From Lachnospiraceae bacterium (lineage in GTDB: Bacteria; Bacillota; Clostridia; Lachnospirales; Lachnospiraceae): a stretch of DNA of 64,000 nucleotides. The stretch covers positions 118,169 through 182,168 of the forward strand of contig SVEG01000005.1 of the NCBI GenBank assembly GCA_015057505.1, given 5' to 3'. The notes under the pieces are model-generated. The model saw only the letters and a program-made list of their open reading frames with translations. It did not search any database and was not told where the DNA came from. Of this stretch, positions 45,720-55,510 are shown piece by piece. Position numbers and translations under genes: made by a program. Position 1 is the stretch's first letter. Every line of letters begins with the position of its first letter.

Positions 45720-46373
45720 TTATATGTACTTTTCTAATTTTATCTCCTCCAATCTGTCAAAAAACATAAATACGAGTAGTACAAATATCCAAATACCATA
45801 TTTTAAAAGAATTCCACCTATACTTTTATAAAAAACAGCCATATCACCAATATTTGCAACAACCCACGCCCTGACAGCAGGAAGTGCCGGTATCGCAAGC
45901 AGTATAATCCACCTAAGACCCGCAAGCTCCCTGCGTACATTTTTACCTGTATCATATTCCTTAATAACCGCCTCCTGCAAAGCTCCGATCATATCCATGA
46001 AGCTACCTGTATCCCTATACCCAAGCGCGATATACATATCCTTCAACACACAAAAAACACTGTAATAATACCCGACACTTTTTGTATCTGTGATATCGCA
46101 CAAAATCTCATCTGCATTACCTCCTGCAACCTCAAACCTCACTTTTTCAAGATAATCAGAAAGTTCAACAAGTTTTTCCAACCTGTTCTTCATACTCTTT
46201 TGTCTTATACAGGTTTTTGCAACAACACAGGCAGTAATAACACAAAGTATCGCATCCGCACAAGGCGTTTCTGCCTTCATCACACAAAACAGTAACACCG
46301 TGCAACTTGCACAAATCGCCAAAAAAGTGCTGTTTCTTCTAACATAACTTAGGATATCTTTCCATAAATTCAT
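45720..46373 (-). CDS. tadB: TadB-like inner-membrane platform protein
   Basis: A 217-residue protein with paired membrane segments near the N-terminus (about 16-30 and 40-52) and at the C-terminus (about 152-170 and 187-206), with a helical cytoplasmic part between them. Its start overlaps the ATPase gene by 35 bases. With the next gene it would form the GspF-like platform on which the ATPase acts. It is shorter than classical TadB. Confidence 0.65.
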   Translation of the reverse strand: MNLWKDILSYVRRNSTFLAICASCTVLLFCVMKAETPCADAILCVITACVVAKTCIRQKSMKNRLEKLVELSDYLEKVRFEVAGGNADEILCDITDTKSVGYYYSVFCVLKDMYIALGYRDTGSFMDMIGALQEAVIKEYDTGKNVRRELAGLRWIILLAIPALPAVRAWVVANIGDMAVFYKSIGGILLKYGIWIFVLLVFMFFDRLEEIKLEKYI

Positions 46374-47949
46374 AAAATTCCTCTTTCTCTGCTTGAGTTA
46401 AATACGTCGCTATAAGCTCTCTTCTTTCGTCACTCATTTGCGATTTAAACCTGTATTTACCGTCTTTATATTCAATAAGATTAACAATGTCATACCCAGG
46501 CTTTCCATTCGATGTATCCTTAGGAATAATCTCTGTGATTCTTTGTATGTACCTTTTGCCACTTGCATCCTTCATAAGATGAACATCAAACTTAAGTACG
46601 GAAAGCACCTGCGCCATTGCCAGATTTTCATTAGAAAATGCCCCGCATTCCATAAGATAATTCCTAAGGGTAAGCAAAAGATACGCTGTACTCGTGGCAT
46701 GGTGCGTAAATAGCGTAAACAAAGAGGCCGACATCCCCATCTGTATCATATAGCTTCCCGCCTTGGCGGTAGCCACCTCTCCGAGTATATTTACCATTCC
46801 GTCCGTCTTTTTCTGAATATCAAGCCCTTCCTGTACACTTATATATCCCGTCTCCCTGAAAGAAACTATATTTCGCTCCGGATAACGTTTTCTAAGATAG
46901 AGTTCAAAATTCATTTCCTGCACTCTTATGGAATAGGACTTGTTAATATAACCTATAAGATACATAAGCAGAGTTGTTTTGCCGCATCCCTGGTCACCTG
47001 TGATTCCAATCACCTGACAGCCCTTAATTAGCCATTTCATAAGCCCATCTACTTCTTCTATGCCTTCATCACAAAAAAGCTCTCTAATATCCTCATAATA
47101 TCTATGATTAAACTTCCTGTAAAAAAAGCTCCAGCTTTCGCTAAACGGCGGTCTTGTTACCACAACTCGTGAGCCGTCGGGACGTGTTCCGACAATATAT
47201 GCCTTTTGCACAGACAACTGCCCTGTCGCATGCTCGAAGCGACTTAAACATCTACAGACTCTCTCTAACTCATCTTTATCTCCAAAGGCTACGCACTGCA
47301 TATAAATATTCCTGCCTTTATACTGCACCCACAAGCTTCTCTCGTCTATACCTCCATCCGAGGCTCCCCCCATAATACTGTCAAAATCCTGTTCTAAAAG
47401 GAAATCAACCGGCCCAAGTCCAAATAGTTCCTGATACAGCATCTGCACAAGAATTTCGGTTTTCCCCACAAAAGATTCCGCTATGTAAAACTGCTCAAAT
47501 ATCTCAGAAAGACTCTCTTCAGTTATTACAAAAAGACCGTCCTTTTCTACAATGAGTCCTTTCTCGCTCATAAATGTATCCAGAGAGTCATATTGCCGAA
47601 GAAGCATATAAAAACGGCACATACTTCCCCTTTTGCTTTTAAGATAATCATTCAGAAATATATCCACATTCCTACCGCCAACTCCAAGCTTTTCCGTAAT
47701 TATGAGCTTGATAACATCTCTTACATAACCGGCACCTTCTGCCTTTTTCAGATTGCAAGTATTAACCGCCTCAAAAAAACGTTTTTTCTTAGCATCAATC
47801 TGTTCATAATATTTTTTCTGGGAAGCTACAACGGATTTGTTATCACTAAGCAGATCCTTGACCGCCTCCGCCACTGCCTCACAAAGCTCTTTATAGCTGT
47901 TACAGTCACATTCTGATTTATACTCTGCTCTAGTCTTTCTTTTCTTCAT
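46339..47949 (-). CDS. tadA: TadA/CpaF-like secretion ATPase
   Basis: A 536-residue ATPase. The N-terminal part (about 1-200) is helical like CpaF; the catalytic core has Walker A GDQGCGKTT (about residue 320), a Walker B/Asp-box region around NILGEVATAKAG, and the His box FTHHATS. It should power pilus assembly at the membrane. It begins inside the last codons of the TadZ-like gene and overlaps the TadB-like gene, so the operon is tightly packed. It could also serve a secretion system of the same superfamily. Confidence 0.85.
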   Translation of the reverse strand: MKKRKTRAEYKSECDCNSYKELCEAVAEAVKDLLSDNKSVVASQKKYYEQIDAKKKRFFEAVNTCNLKKAEGAGYVRDVIKLIITEKLGVGGRNVDIFLNDYLKSKRGSMCRFYMLLRQYDSLDTFMSEKGLIVEKDGLFVITEESLSEIFEQFYIAESFVGKTEILVQMLYQELFGLGPVDFLLEQDFDSIMGGASDGGIDERSLWVQYKGRNIYMQCVAFGDKDELERVCRCLSRFEHATGQLSVQKAYIVGTRPDGSRVVVTRPPFSESWSFFYRKFNHRYYEDIRELFCDEGIEEVDGLMKWLIKGCQVIGITGDQGCGKTTLLMYLIGYINKSYSIRVQEMNFELYLRKRYPERNIVSFRETGYISVQEGLDIQKKTDGMVNILGEVATAKAGSYMIQMGMSASLFTLFTHHATSTAYLLLTLRNYLMECGAFSNENLAMAQVLSVLKFDVHLMKDASGKRYIQRITEIIPKDTSNGKPGYDIVNLIEYKDGKYRFKSQMSDERRELIATYLTQAEKEEFYEFMERYPKLC

Positions 47950-48751
47950 ACAAACCCGCTTTCCTCAAAATCTTTTTGGTTGCCTGCTTTATTTCATCAG
48001 CAAAATAAAACAGTTTTTCCTTCTTGGTACTTTTAATATTCCTCTCCATAAACGAAATAAAACTTCCGTCGGTAAGTGCGTCCCTGCACGCAATACAGTA
48101 CGGTATTACTCCTATACTGTCCTTCTTTATCTGTAGCTCTTTTCTGATATTTTTGACTGTATATTTAGATTCCTTGTCATACATTCCGACCAAGTACATT
48201 TTGTCCTTGTCAATGTTAAAAAGCTCCTCTGCTAAAGCTTTATTGTAGGATGGAAGCTGTTCACAAATAACAATCAAAACATCTGACATTTCAAAAACAA
48301 GTCTGTTGACCTCCAAGTCGACATCTCCGCCGCATGCAATAAACACAATACCAAACATCTGCTCCAACAAATCCAAAGCCTCTCTGCCCTTTTCTAAAAA
48401 AGCATCTTCATAAATCTCTCTGCTACTTTTTGAACTTCCCGGCAGATAATATAAAAGCCCCTTTTTAAGTTCAAGCATCTGTTCTTTTATGCCCGTATTA
48501 CCAAGTCCCTCAAACTTAAGCCTGTTAAGTATCAGGTCAATTCCCGAATCATAAAAATACGCCAATTCTTCCCTGATAAGCAATGTTTCCGACTGCTCCA
48601 CAAAAGCACTTTCAAGCTCATGACAATTAAAACCGGAATGCAATACAAGACTTCTTTGCCCGAAACAAACAGCCGTAGTATACGCGATTCCAGCCAAAGC
48701 AGCACTCAATGAAAGGCTGTTTGGCTCTTTGCACCAAAATGCTATTTTCAA
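47930..48751 (-). CDS. tadZ: TadZ/CpaE-like protein
   Basis: About 273 residues from TTG 48751, which has GAAGG seven bases upstream; longer frames lack a ribosome site. The fold resembles ParA/MinD (ALAGIAYTTAVCFGQRSLVLH, FGIVFIACGGDVDLEVNRLV), but the Walker A lysine motif is not conserved, as in many TadZ proteins that place pili at the pole. It is the first gene of the operon and overlaps the ATPase gene by 20 bases. Confidence 0.65.
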   Translation of the reverse strand: MKIAFWCKEPNSLSLSAALAGIAYTTAVCFGQRSLVLHSGFNCHELESAFVEQSETLLIREELAYFYDSGIDLILNRLKFEGLGNTGIKEQMLELKKGLLYYLPGSSKSSREIYEDAFLEKGREALDLLEQMFGIVFIACGGDVDLEVNRLVFEMSDVLIVICEQLPSYNKALAEELFNIDKDKMYLVGMYDKESKYTVKNIRKELQIKKDSIGVIPYCIACRDALTDGSFISFMERNIKSTKKEKLFYFADEIKQATKKILRKAGLYEEKKD

Positions 48752-48948
48752 ACTACACCTTCTCTCTTTTAAATTAAAATGATAGGGATATGTGGGGTGA
48801 ACACCCCGATTGAACGCTAAACGCGTCAGATATTTGACAAAACTTATTTTACAACATCTTCCATAAATTGTAAAGTGATTTTTTGAAAATTTTTCCAATC
48901 GTCTTTTAAGTGCTTCTATAATATGCCATCACTCATGATTCTCAACAT
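48752..48948. other. Leader/promoter region of the Tad-like operon
   Basis: About 200 bases upstream of the TadZ-like gene. A perfect GGGGTG-AA-CACCCC inverted repeat lies at 48794-48807, which could be an operator or a small hairpin. No gene is visible. Confidence 0.45.
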
Positions 48949-48978
48949 AAAAAATGCGTTGTCTAATAGAACAACGCA
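48949..48978 (-). terminator. Terminator overlapping the transporter stop codon
   Basis: TGCGTTGT...ACAACGCA stem (48955-48978) with TTTTTT on the minus strand; the stop codon at 48963 lies in the loop. Confidence 0.85.
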
Positions 48979-50087
48979 CTCAAAGTAAGTATAAATAAAA
49001 ATGCAAAATTAATTCCCGAAAACTCTACAAAGTAGCTCTTAATTTTTTTCGGGTAATGCTTCTGGAATTCGCGAAGTGTTATAAGACTTGCAAGTGAAGC
49101 AATTATCGTTCCGACACCACCAATATTTACACCGATTAAAAGTTCGTGATAATTCCCCGTAAACTGTGACAACAAAATTGCCGTCGGTACATTACTTATT
49201 ACCTGACACGACAATACCGAGAAAATAAGTGTACTCTTTCCAAGAAGCATTGAAAACAAATCTCTTACTGCATCTATTCTTGACATATTACCTGAGAATA
49301 CAAAGAATGCCACAAATGTAAGAAGAAGCGGATAATCGACCATTTTCAGTGCTTTCCTGTCTACAATAAGAAGTACCGCAGGGATTATAAGTCCCCACCA
49401 GTAATTGATTCCTCGAAATACAATCGCTATAGCAAGTGCAAAAAGTACAACATAAAGAACACCTTTCTTCTTGTCAATGCTTATCTTTTCGCTTTCTATT
49501 TCAAAAGGCTCCGGCTTAACAACAATAAAGCAAAGCGTTGTAATCATAAATATTGCAATTAAAAATGGAATAATCATTATCTGTATAAATTCAAGGTTTG
49601 CAATCTCAAATTTTGTGTAAAGATACAGATTCTGCGGATTACCGAACGGTGTAAGCATACCGCCTAAGTTTGCTGCAATATTCTGCATTATAAAAGTAAA
49701 TGCCATGTATTTTTCTTTACCTGTCGTAGACAGAACAAGATATCCGAGCGGCAGGAACGTAAGAAGCGCCATATCGTTTGCAATAAGCATCGAACCGATG
49801 AAGGTTATGTACACAAGTGCAATAATTCCTGCTCTCGTATTCTTAAAAAGTCTTACAATCTTATGCGCAAGTATTAAAAAGAAATTTATATTCTTAAGAG
49901 CGCACACAACTGCAAGCACACAAAACAGGCACATAAGCGTCTTAACGTCAAAGTAAGACAAATATTCTTTGTCAGGCTTTATGATAAATGATGTTATAAG
50001 CGCACAGACTGTTGCTATTACAAGCACTATATTCTTTCTTACAAAACTTTTAACTCTTGAAAATGCATTCTCGTATATCGAAATCAT
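48963..50087 (-). CDS. SLC13/ArsB-type anion or ion permease
   Basis: A 374-residue polytopic transporter with about ten membrane segments. The conserved turns NIAANLGGMLTPFGNPQNLYLY and CQVISNVPTAILLSQF are characteristic of the ion transporter superfamily that includes SLC13 carboxylate carriers, ArsB and NhaD. The substrate cannot be told; citrate or other dicarboxylate, or Na+/H+ exchange, are all possible. It is transcribed alone. Confidence 0.85.
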   Translation of the reverse strand: MISIYENAFSRVKSFVRKNIVLVIATVCALITSFIIKPDKEYLSYFDVKTLMCLFCVLAVVCALKNINFFLILAHKIVRLFKNTRAGIIALVYITFIGSMLIANDMALLTFLPLGYLVLSTTGKEKYMAFTFIMQNIAANLGGMLTPFGNPQNLYLYTKFEIANLEFIQIMIIPFLIAIFMITTLCFIVVKPEPFEIESEKISIDKKKGVLYVVLFALAIAIVFRGINYWWGLIIPAVLLIVDRKALKMVDYPLLLTFVAFFVFSGNMSRIDAVRDLFSMLLGKSTLIFSVLSCQVISNVPTAILLSQFTGNYHELLIGVNIGGVGTIIASLASLITLREFQKHYPKKIKSYFVEFSGINFAFLFILTLSALFY

Positions 50088-50212
50088 GGAATCGTCTTCC
50101 TTCTATATTTTTCACACCAAGAATGGATTATAGCAAAAGCAAAATACCGTGTCAATTATTTTATTTGTAATTTTCTACACTTTTACAAATTATTTCATCT
50201 CATCAATTATAC

Positions 50213-50242
50213 AAAAAAGCGTGCCACTTTTGTGACACGCTT
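50213..50242 (-). terminator. Terminator after the M16C protease gene
   Basis: AAGCGTGTCAC...GTGGCACGCTT stem (50217-50242) with TTTTTT on the minus strand. Confidence 0.92.
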
Positions 50243-50253
50243 CTCTCTACATC

Positions 50254-53172
50254 TTAATCCTCTGCAAGTCCTATTGTCTTCTCAAACATCGTAGAAGCCT
50301 CTATCCTTTTCTCATCACCCGCCGAACAATATCTGTTCTGTGCAAGAACTGCCTCAACAAGCGGCGCTACCTCACGAATATCAGAAACTGTTGCATTAAG
50401 GAACTCATCTCTGCTCTTCTGTACCATATCGTAGGTGAGTCCATTCATATACATATCAAGCGCTCTGCCGGTCTCTCCATTCGGAGTATTGGGAATATCA
50501 AGATTACCGATTAAACCGATAATATATTCCGTAATCTCATCCTCCGTCGCCTCAAAAGTCCTAAGATATTCAGGAATTCCCTCATACACTTCATTTGTCT
50601 CATCAAGCTTCGGATCTCTGTATGAAAGGAAGCTTACATTACCGTTTCTTGAAAAGCTTGCAAACGCACCATATGCACCACCCTTTACACGAATATTCTG
50701 GTGCAGGTAATCAATACCAAGAATACTGTTAACAAGCATAAGTATACCCGAAAAATCATATCCTGCTTCACGGAAATTACCGAAACGTCCAACATACTGT
50801 ACCTGTGATGCAAGCTTAATTCCTTCTCTCACATATGTGCGTTCAAAGTCGATACTGCCTTTTTCTACCGGCTCCGTGTGAAGCTTAGCCTTGAATGCCA
50901 AAAGCTTCTCTTCTATTGCTTTAAGCGCTTCCCTGCTTCCACCAAAGCTTACAAGAAGATTCTCAGGTCTGAATACAAGTTTAAGAACTTCCTTCATATC
51001 TGCGAAATACTGCTCTCTATACGTCGCAAAATCCTCCGTAAGAGCCTTTACAAATCTGTAATAGGTAATACCCTCCGACTTCTCTCTGTAAGCCATCTCA
51101 GGTGTTACCCCAGCAAATCCCCTTAATGATGCCGCCGAGTGCGGACTGTTGTTTAAAAAGCCTTCTTCTGCCGTGCGATTTTCTCCAAGAACCTCAAGCA
51201 AACGCTTCTCATTAGTCCACAAGGTATTAAAAATCATCTCTTCAATCATATCAATACAGAAAGGAAGCTTATCGTATAACGCCTTGGCACTGACAACAAT
51301 ACCTGTTCTGCACTTGGTATTATCCGTGGCGTTGGCATATTTGGCAAATCTAGTATTGATACCACCGCAATTAATTGCTATCTCATTAGCAAAATCCTTA
51401 TAGCTGTAATTAACTGTATCAAGACTTCTCATAAAACCAAGCATTGACAAATACTTGATATAACGGTCCGGAACGTTGTCACATGAGAAGAAAAGCTTAA
51501 GGTATCCGATACCGTTTGATGCAACATCATGGAAAAGCACAGGTGTACCATCGGAAAGTGTTGTCTCCTCAAGATAAAGTTTAGGTGCATTCTTATCAAT
51601 ATCATCCCTGGTAAGACGTGGTAATGTGGCAAGTGCCTCCGGCGAATCCTCTTCTTCCTGATATGCCTTAAGTTCAGCTGTCTTTGTCACGATATCCTTT
51701 TTGTCATCAAGAGTCAAAGTCTCTTCATAAGACTTAAGTTTGTCCATCGTTGCCTTTTCAAGCTTCTGAACAAGACCTCTCTCGGGTGCAGTAACAAGAA
51801 CCGCCGTATGTGGATTATTAAGAATATATTTCTCAATTAACTTCTCATAATAGTCTGTCTCAATCTGCTCCTTTAAGAATTTGAACACTTCATTACGTTT
51901 ATAATAATCAAATACTTTTGTATTATCATATAGCCAGGACTGCATCATATCTATTCCTATCATAAGACCTGCCGGCCAACGGCCATAATCCTGCTCACGA
52001 TAAGAAAATTCCATTGAGCGAATACCTGCTTCAAGTGCTTTTTTATCTAACCCTTCTTTAACCGCAGTTTTTAGAGTATCAATTATTATGTGTTTAAAGT
52101 CATCCTTTTTATCTTCATCTGTATTCTTTGCAATAATTGCGTAATAGCCCTGCAACATAGATTCACTGTATCCACCGACCAACTTGCCGATACCTGCATC
52201 ATATAATGCCTTTTCAACTACACCGCCTTGAGCACAAAGTGCATTATTAAGAACCTGAAAAGCAGTATTCATAGTAATGTCTGCCATTTCATCAACACTA
52301 ACTATATAACAGAGATTTGTCTTATCCTCAAGTGGCTCATTCTCCATTACAGAATAAGTACAGCGCTTCTCCCTCGGCTCCGCAAAAGCCTCCTGCCACT
52401 CAGGCATAGTTCGCTCAACACTTATCGCATCGTACTTGCAAAGATACTCTTTATCAAGCCAGAGAAGCCTCTCCTCCATATCGGCATTACCGTAAAGATA
52501 AATGTAACTGTTGGAAGGGTGATAAAACTCCTTATGAAAAGCCATAAAATCCTCATAGGTGAGATCAACTATAGCCTCAGGCTTACCACCTGAGCTTAAA
52601 GCATAACATGTATCCGGAAAAATTGCTGCCTGCATTTCCCTAAACATTATACTGTCAACCGATGAATATGCACCCTTCATCTCGTTGTAAACAACACCGT
52701 TATAGCTAAGTTCTCCGTCCTCAGAGTCAAGATGGTAACTCCAACCCTCCTGTCTGAACGCCTTATCATCCTTAATTACTCTAGGGCAAAATACCGCATC
52801 TGTGTACACACCCATAAGATTCTTAAAATCTTTATCATTACAGCTTGCAATAGGATACATAGTTTTGTCCGAATATGTCATCGCATTAAGGAATGTATTA
52901 AGCGAAGATGCTGCAAGCTTTGTAAACGGATCTTTTACCGGATATCTCTCTGAACCATTAAGCACCGAATGTTCCATAATATGTGCAACACCTGTATCAT
53001 CCTTAGGCGGTGTCCTGAAACTTATGCTGAACACTTTGTTCCTGTCATCATTCTCAAGAACGGCAAGCTTTGCACCTGACTTCTTATGCTTAAGATAATA
53101 CCCTACGGAATTAATCTCCGGCAATTCTTCTTTCTGAATTAAATCATACATTAATAATTTTTCTAAATTCAT
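50254..53172 (-). CDS. M16C insulinase-family zinc protease (presequence-protease type)
   Basis: A 972-residue metalloprotease. The inverted zinc motif HxxEH is at 64-68 (HIMEH), followed by SERYPVKDPF, and the distal Glu helix lies near residue 140 (VVYNEMKGAYSS). A PreP-type M16C-associated middle domain and two further M16 lobes give the full length. No signal peptide is seen, so it should degrade peptides in the cytoplasm. It is divergent from helD. Confidence 0.93.
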   Translation of the reverse strand: MNLEKLLMYDLIQKEELPEINSVGYYLKHKKSGAKLAVLENDDRNKVFSISFRTPPKDDTGVAHIMEHSVLNGSERYPVKDPFTKLAASSLNTFLNAMTYSDKTMYPIASCNDKDFKNLMGVYTDAVFCPRVIKDDKAFRQEGWSYHLDSEDGELSYNGVVYNEMKGAYSSVDSIMFREMQAAIFPDTCYALSSGGKPEAIVDLTYEDFMAFHKEFYHPSNSYIYLYGNADMEERLLWLDKEYLCKYDAISVERTMPEWQEAFAEPREKRCTYSVMENEPLEDKTNLCYIVSVDEMADITMNTAFQVLNNALCAQGGVVEKALYDAGIGKLVGGYSESMLQGYYAIIAKNTDEDKKDDFKHIIIDTLKTAVKEGLDKKALEAGIRSMEFSYREQDYGRWPAGLMIGIDMMQSWLYDNTKVFDYYKRNEVFKFLKEQIETDYYEKLIEKYILNNPHTAVLVTAPERGLVQKLEKATMDKLKSYEETLTLDDKKDIVTKTAELKAYQEEEDSPEALATLPRLTRDDIDKNAPKLYLEETTLSDGTPVLFHDVASNGIGYLKLFFSCDNVPDRYIKYLSMLGFMRSLDTVNYSYKDFANEIAINCGGINTRFAKYANATDNTKCRTGIVVSAKALYDKLPFCIDMIEEMIFNTLWTNEKRLLEVLGENRTAEEGFLNNSPHSAASLRGFAGVTPEMAYREKSEGITYYRFVKALTEDFATYREQYFADMKEVLKLVFRPENLLVSFGGSREALKAIEEKLLAFKAKLHTEPVEKGSIDFERTYVREGIKLASQVQYVGRFGNFREAGYDFSGILMLVNSILGIDYLHQNIRVKGGAYGAFASFSRNGNVSFLSYRDPKLDETNEVYEGIPEYLRTFEATEDEITEYIIGLIGNLDIPNTPNGETGRALDMYMNGLTYDMVQKSRDEFLNATVSDIREVAPLVEAVLAQNRYCSAGDEKRIEASTMFEKTIGLAED

Positions 53173-53221
53173 GTGTATTCCCCCTATTAAAAAACTTCCT
53201 TTTTAGTCTACCATATTTGTG

Positions 53222-53250
53222 ATTAAACTACCAGTAATTTTTAGTTTAAT
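53222..53250. promoter_or_regulatory. 9-bp inverted repeat between divergent genes
   Basis: ATTAAACTA (53222-53230) and TAGTTTAAT (53242-53250) form a perfect inverted repeat in the spacer between the M16C gene and helD. It may be an operator or a leader hairpin. Confidence 0.4.
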
Positions 53251-53379
53251 AACGCAATTGCCCGAACTTCATTATAAAAATGTGCGGGACTGCATTTTTA
53301 GTTATTTTAGATTAAAATATATGAGTTACCATTTCTCAATTGATATAACATAATACATTACACTATAACAGGAGGTAAA

Positions 53380-55452
53380 ATGATGAGCAGAGAAAACGAA
53401 GAAAAATATTTGGCAGATTGCCTGCATGTAATCAAGAATAATATCGCCAAGTATCAGTCACAGGTCGATGTCATGTCGCAGGATATTGAGCGTATGTACA
53501 AGCATTATCATTCCGACAGTCCCGAGCTTTATACCGAACTTTCCAACACGATTACTATGCACGATAGTGCAAAGCTTGCACTTGAACACAATAAAAAAGC
53601 ACTCGCAAAGCCTTATTTCGGGCGCATTGATTTTCATGATTATGCCGATGGCACCAACGAATCTCTTTACATCGGAAAAGGCAGTGTTAACAAAGCTCAG
53701 ACAGAACTTCTTGTTATAGACTGGCGTGCCCCTGTTGCAAATATATACTATGAGAACGGTCTTGGTAACCTTACTTACCGCGTTCCCGGCTATGATTCCC
53801 GCGATATTGATTTAAAACTTAAACGAACCTATGAAATACAGAATGAACAGCTTATGAACTACTTTGATTCTGAGGTCGTTGCCAACGATGAACTTCTTAT
53901 GAAATATCTGTCCAAAACAAAAGAAGCTGTTCTCGGCGAAATAATTGCAACCATACAAAAAGAACAAAATGACATAATCCGCCGTTCACCCTTTCATAAC
54001 ACCATAGTACAGGGAGTTGCAGGTAGCGGTAAGACAACTGTTGCGATGCACAGGATATCTTACATACTTTATAATTATCCTGAAAAGTTCAAACCAAAGG
54101 ATTTTTATATCATCGGAAGCAACCATATACTTCTCAATTACATTACCGGCGTGCTTCCCGACCTTGAAGTGTATGATGTACCACAGATGACTATGGAAGA
54201 ACTTTTTATAAGGCTTATGTATGAGGACTGGAACGAAAAGAAGTTTCATGTTATAAAGAATGCTTATTTTTCTAAAGAGAAAGGCGGCATTGGGTGGTTT
54301 AATGCACTAAAAGCATATTGTGACAAACTTGAACGTGACATGCTTATCAAAGATGATATTGTCTTTAAAGATAAAGTGTTGTTCTCTCGCGAAAATATTG
54401 AAAAATATATTAGCAACTCTCCCTCACTTTCAATACTGTCTAAAATAAAGGCACTGAATGAGGTGGCACCAAAACGCCTAAAAGAAATATTTCGTGATGG
54501 TGATGAGGAATACAGTCCTGATAAGAAAAAAGCTATTCTTGCAGAATATAAAAATTTGTTCGGCGCGAATAAATGGAAACTACCGATTACACAAATTTAT
54601 TATGATTTTGTTATGAAATATTTAACGGCTTCAGACACTTTTGCCTTGAATTATACCAGGCAGCTTACAGACCTTGAAAAGCATAACTATGACATCTACG
54701 ATTTGGCATCTCTCGCATTCCTGCACAGGCATCTCGCAGAAACCGAGGATGTAGACGAAGCTCACCATATCGTTATTGACGAAGCACAGGATTACGGAGT
54801 CATGACCTTCGCAATATTAAAATATATGATTCCCCGATGCACATTTACAATCATGGGTGACATTTCACAGAACATCAATTATAATTCAGGAATGAATGAT
54901 TGGGAGATGCTAAAAAACGATATTTTCAATGATGAAAGAGACACCTTTGACGTTCTTGCAAAAAGCTACAGAAATACAATTGAAATCTCCGAATTTGCAC
55001 AAAAAATATTAAAGAAAGGTAGCTTTACGTCATACCCGATAGAGCCCGTGATTCGCCACGGTAATGAAGTAAGCCTCATCAAGACTGACAAAACAAACAT
55101 ATACACCGAAGTAGCAAACATAATAACCGCATGGCAAAAGCAGGGACTCGAGACCATAGCAATCATCTGCCGGGATGAAAAAGAAAGCTCGCAAACCATG
55201 AAAGAGCTTGCGAGACTTATTAAAATCAACGATGAATCCTTACAAAACGTATCGTTCTCAAAAGAACCGATGGTCCTTCCCGTACAATACACAAAAGGTC
55301 TCGAATTTGATGCGGTACTGTTACTTAACCCAAGCAAAGAAGCTTATCCTGCGGATGATGCGAATGTTAAGCTTCTGTATGTAGCTGCAACAAGAGCACT
55401 TCATGAGCTTACAGTTCTGTATAGTGAAAATATCTCTGAACTTCTGCTCTAA
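53380..55452 (+). CDS. helD: RNA polymerase recycling motor HelD
   Basis: A 690-residue UvrD-like superfamily 1 ATPase. An N-terminal coiled coil (about 1-60), the segment ELLVIDWRAPVANIYYE, Walker A GVAGSGKTT (about 212-220), HIVIDEAQDYG as motif II, and late motifs (LAKSYRNTIEIS, LPVQYTKGLEFDAVLL, YVAATRAL) are all present. HelD proteins pry stalled RNA polymerase off DNA. GGAGG precedes two possible starts at 53380 and 53383. Length is near that of Bacillus HelD. Confidence 0.92.
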   Translation: MMSRENEEKYLADCLHVIKNNIAKYQSQVDVMSQDIERMYKHYHSDSPELYTELSNTITMHDSAKLALEHNKKALAKPYFGRIDFHDYADGTNESLYIGKGSVNKAQTELLVIDWRAPVANIYYENGLGNLTYRVPGYDSRDIDLKLKRTYEIQNEQLMNYFDSEVVANDELLMKYLSKTKEAVLGEIIATIQKEQNDIIRRSPFHNTIVQGVAGSGKTTVAMHRISYILYNYPEKFKPKDFYIIGSNHILLNYITGVLPDLEVYDVPQMTMEELFIRLMYEDWNEKKFHVIKNAYFSKEKGGIGWFNALKAYCDKLERDMLIKDDIVFKDKVLFSRENIEKYISNSPSLSILSKIKALNEVAPKRLKEIFRDGDEEYSPDKKKAILAEYKNLFGANKWKLPITQIYYDFVMKYLTASDTFALNYTRQLTDLEKHNYDIYDLASLAFLHRHLAETEDVDEAHHIVIDEAQDYGVMTFAILKYMIPRCTFTIMGDISQNINYNSGMNDWEMLKNDIFNDERDTFDVLAKSYRNTIEISEFAQKILKKGSFTSYPIEPVIRHGNEVSLIKTDKTNIYTEVANIITAWQKQGLETIAIICRDEKESSQTMKELARLIKINDESLQNVSFSKEPMVLPVQYTKGLEFDAVLLLNPSKEAYPADDANVKLLYVAATRALHELTVLYSENISELLL

Positions 55453-55460
55453 TACAAAAA

Positions 55461-55494
55461 GAAAACCGTTGAAAAACTCTCCGGTTTTCTTTCT
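55461..55494. terminator. Bidirectional terminator
   Basis: GAAAACCG...CGGTTTTC stem (55461-55489) with T-rich tails on both sides, serving helD on the plus strand and the convergent phosphatase gene on the minus strand. Confidence 0.8.
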
Positions 55495-55510
55495 ATATAA
55501 TAATATCAAC

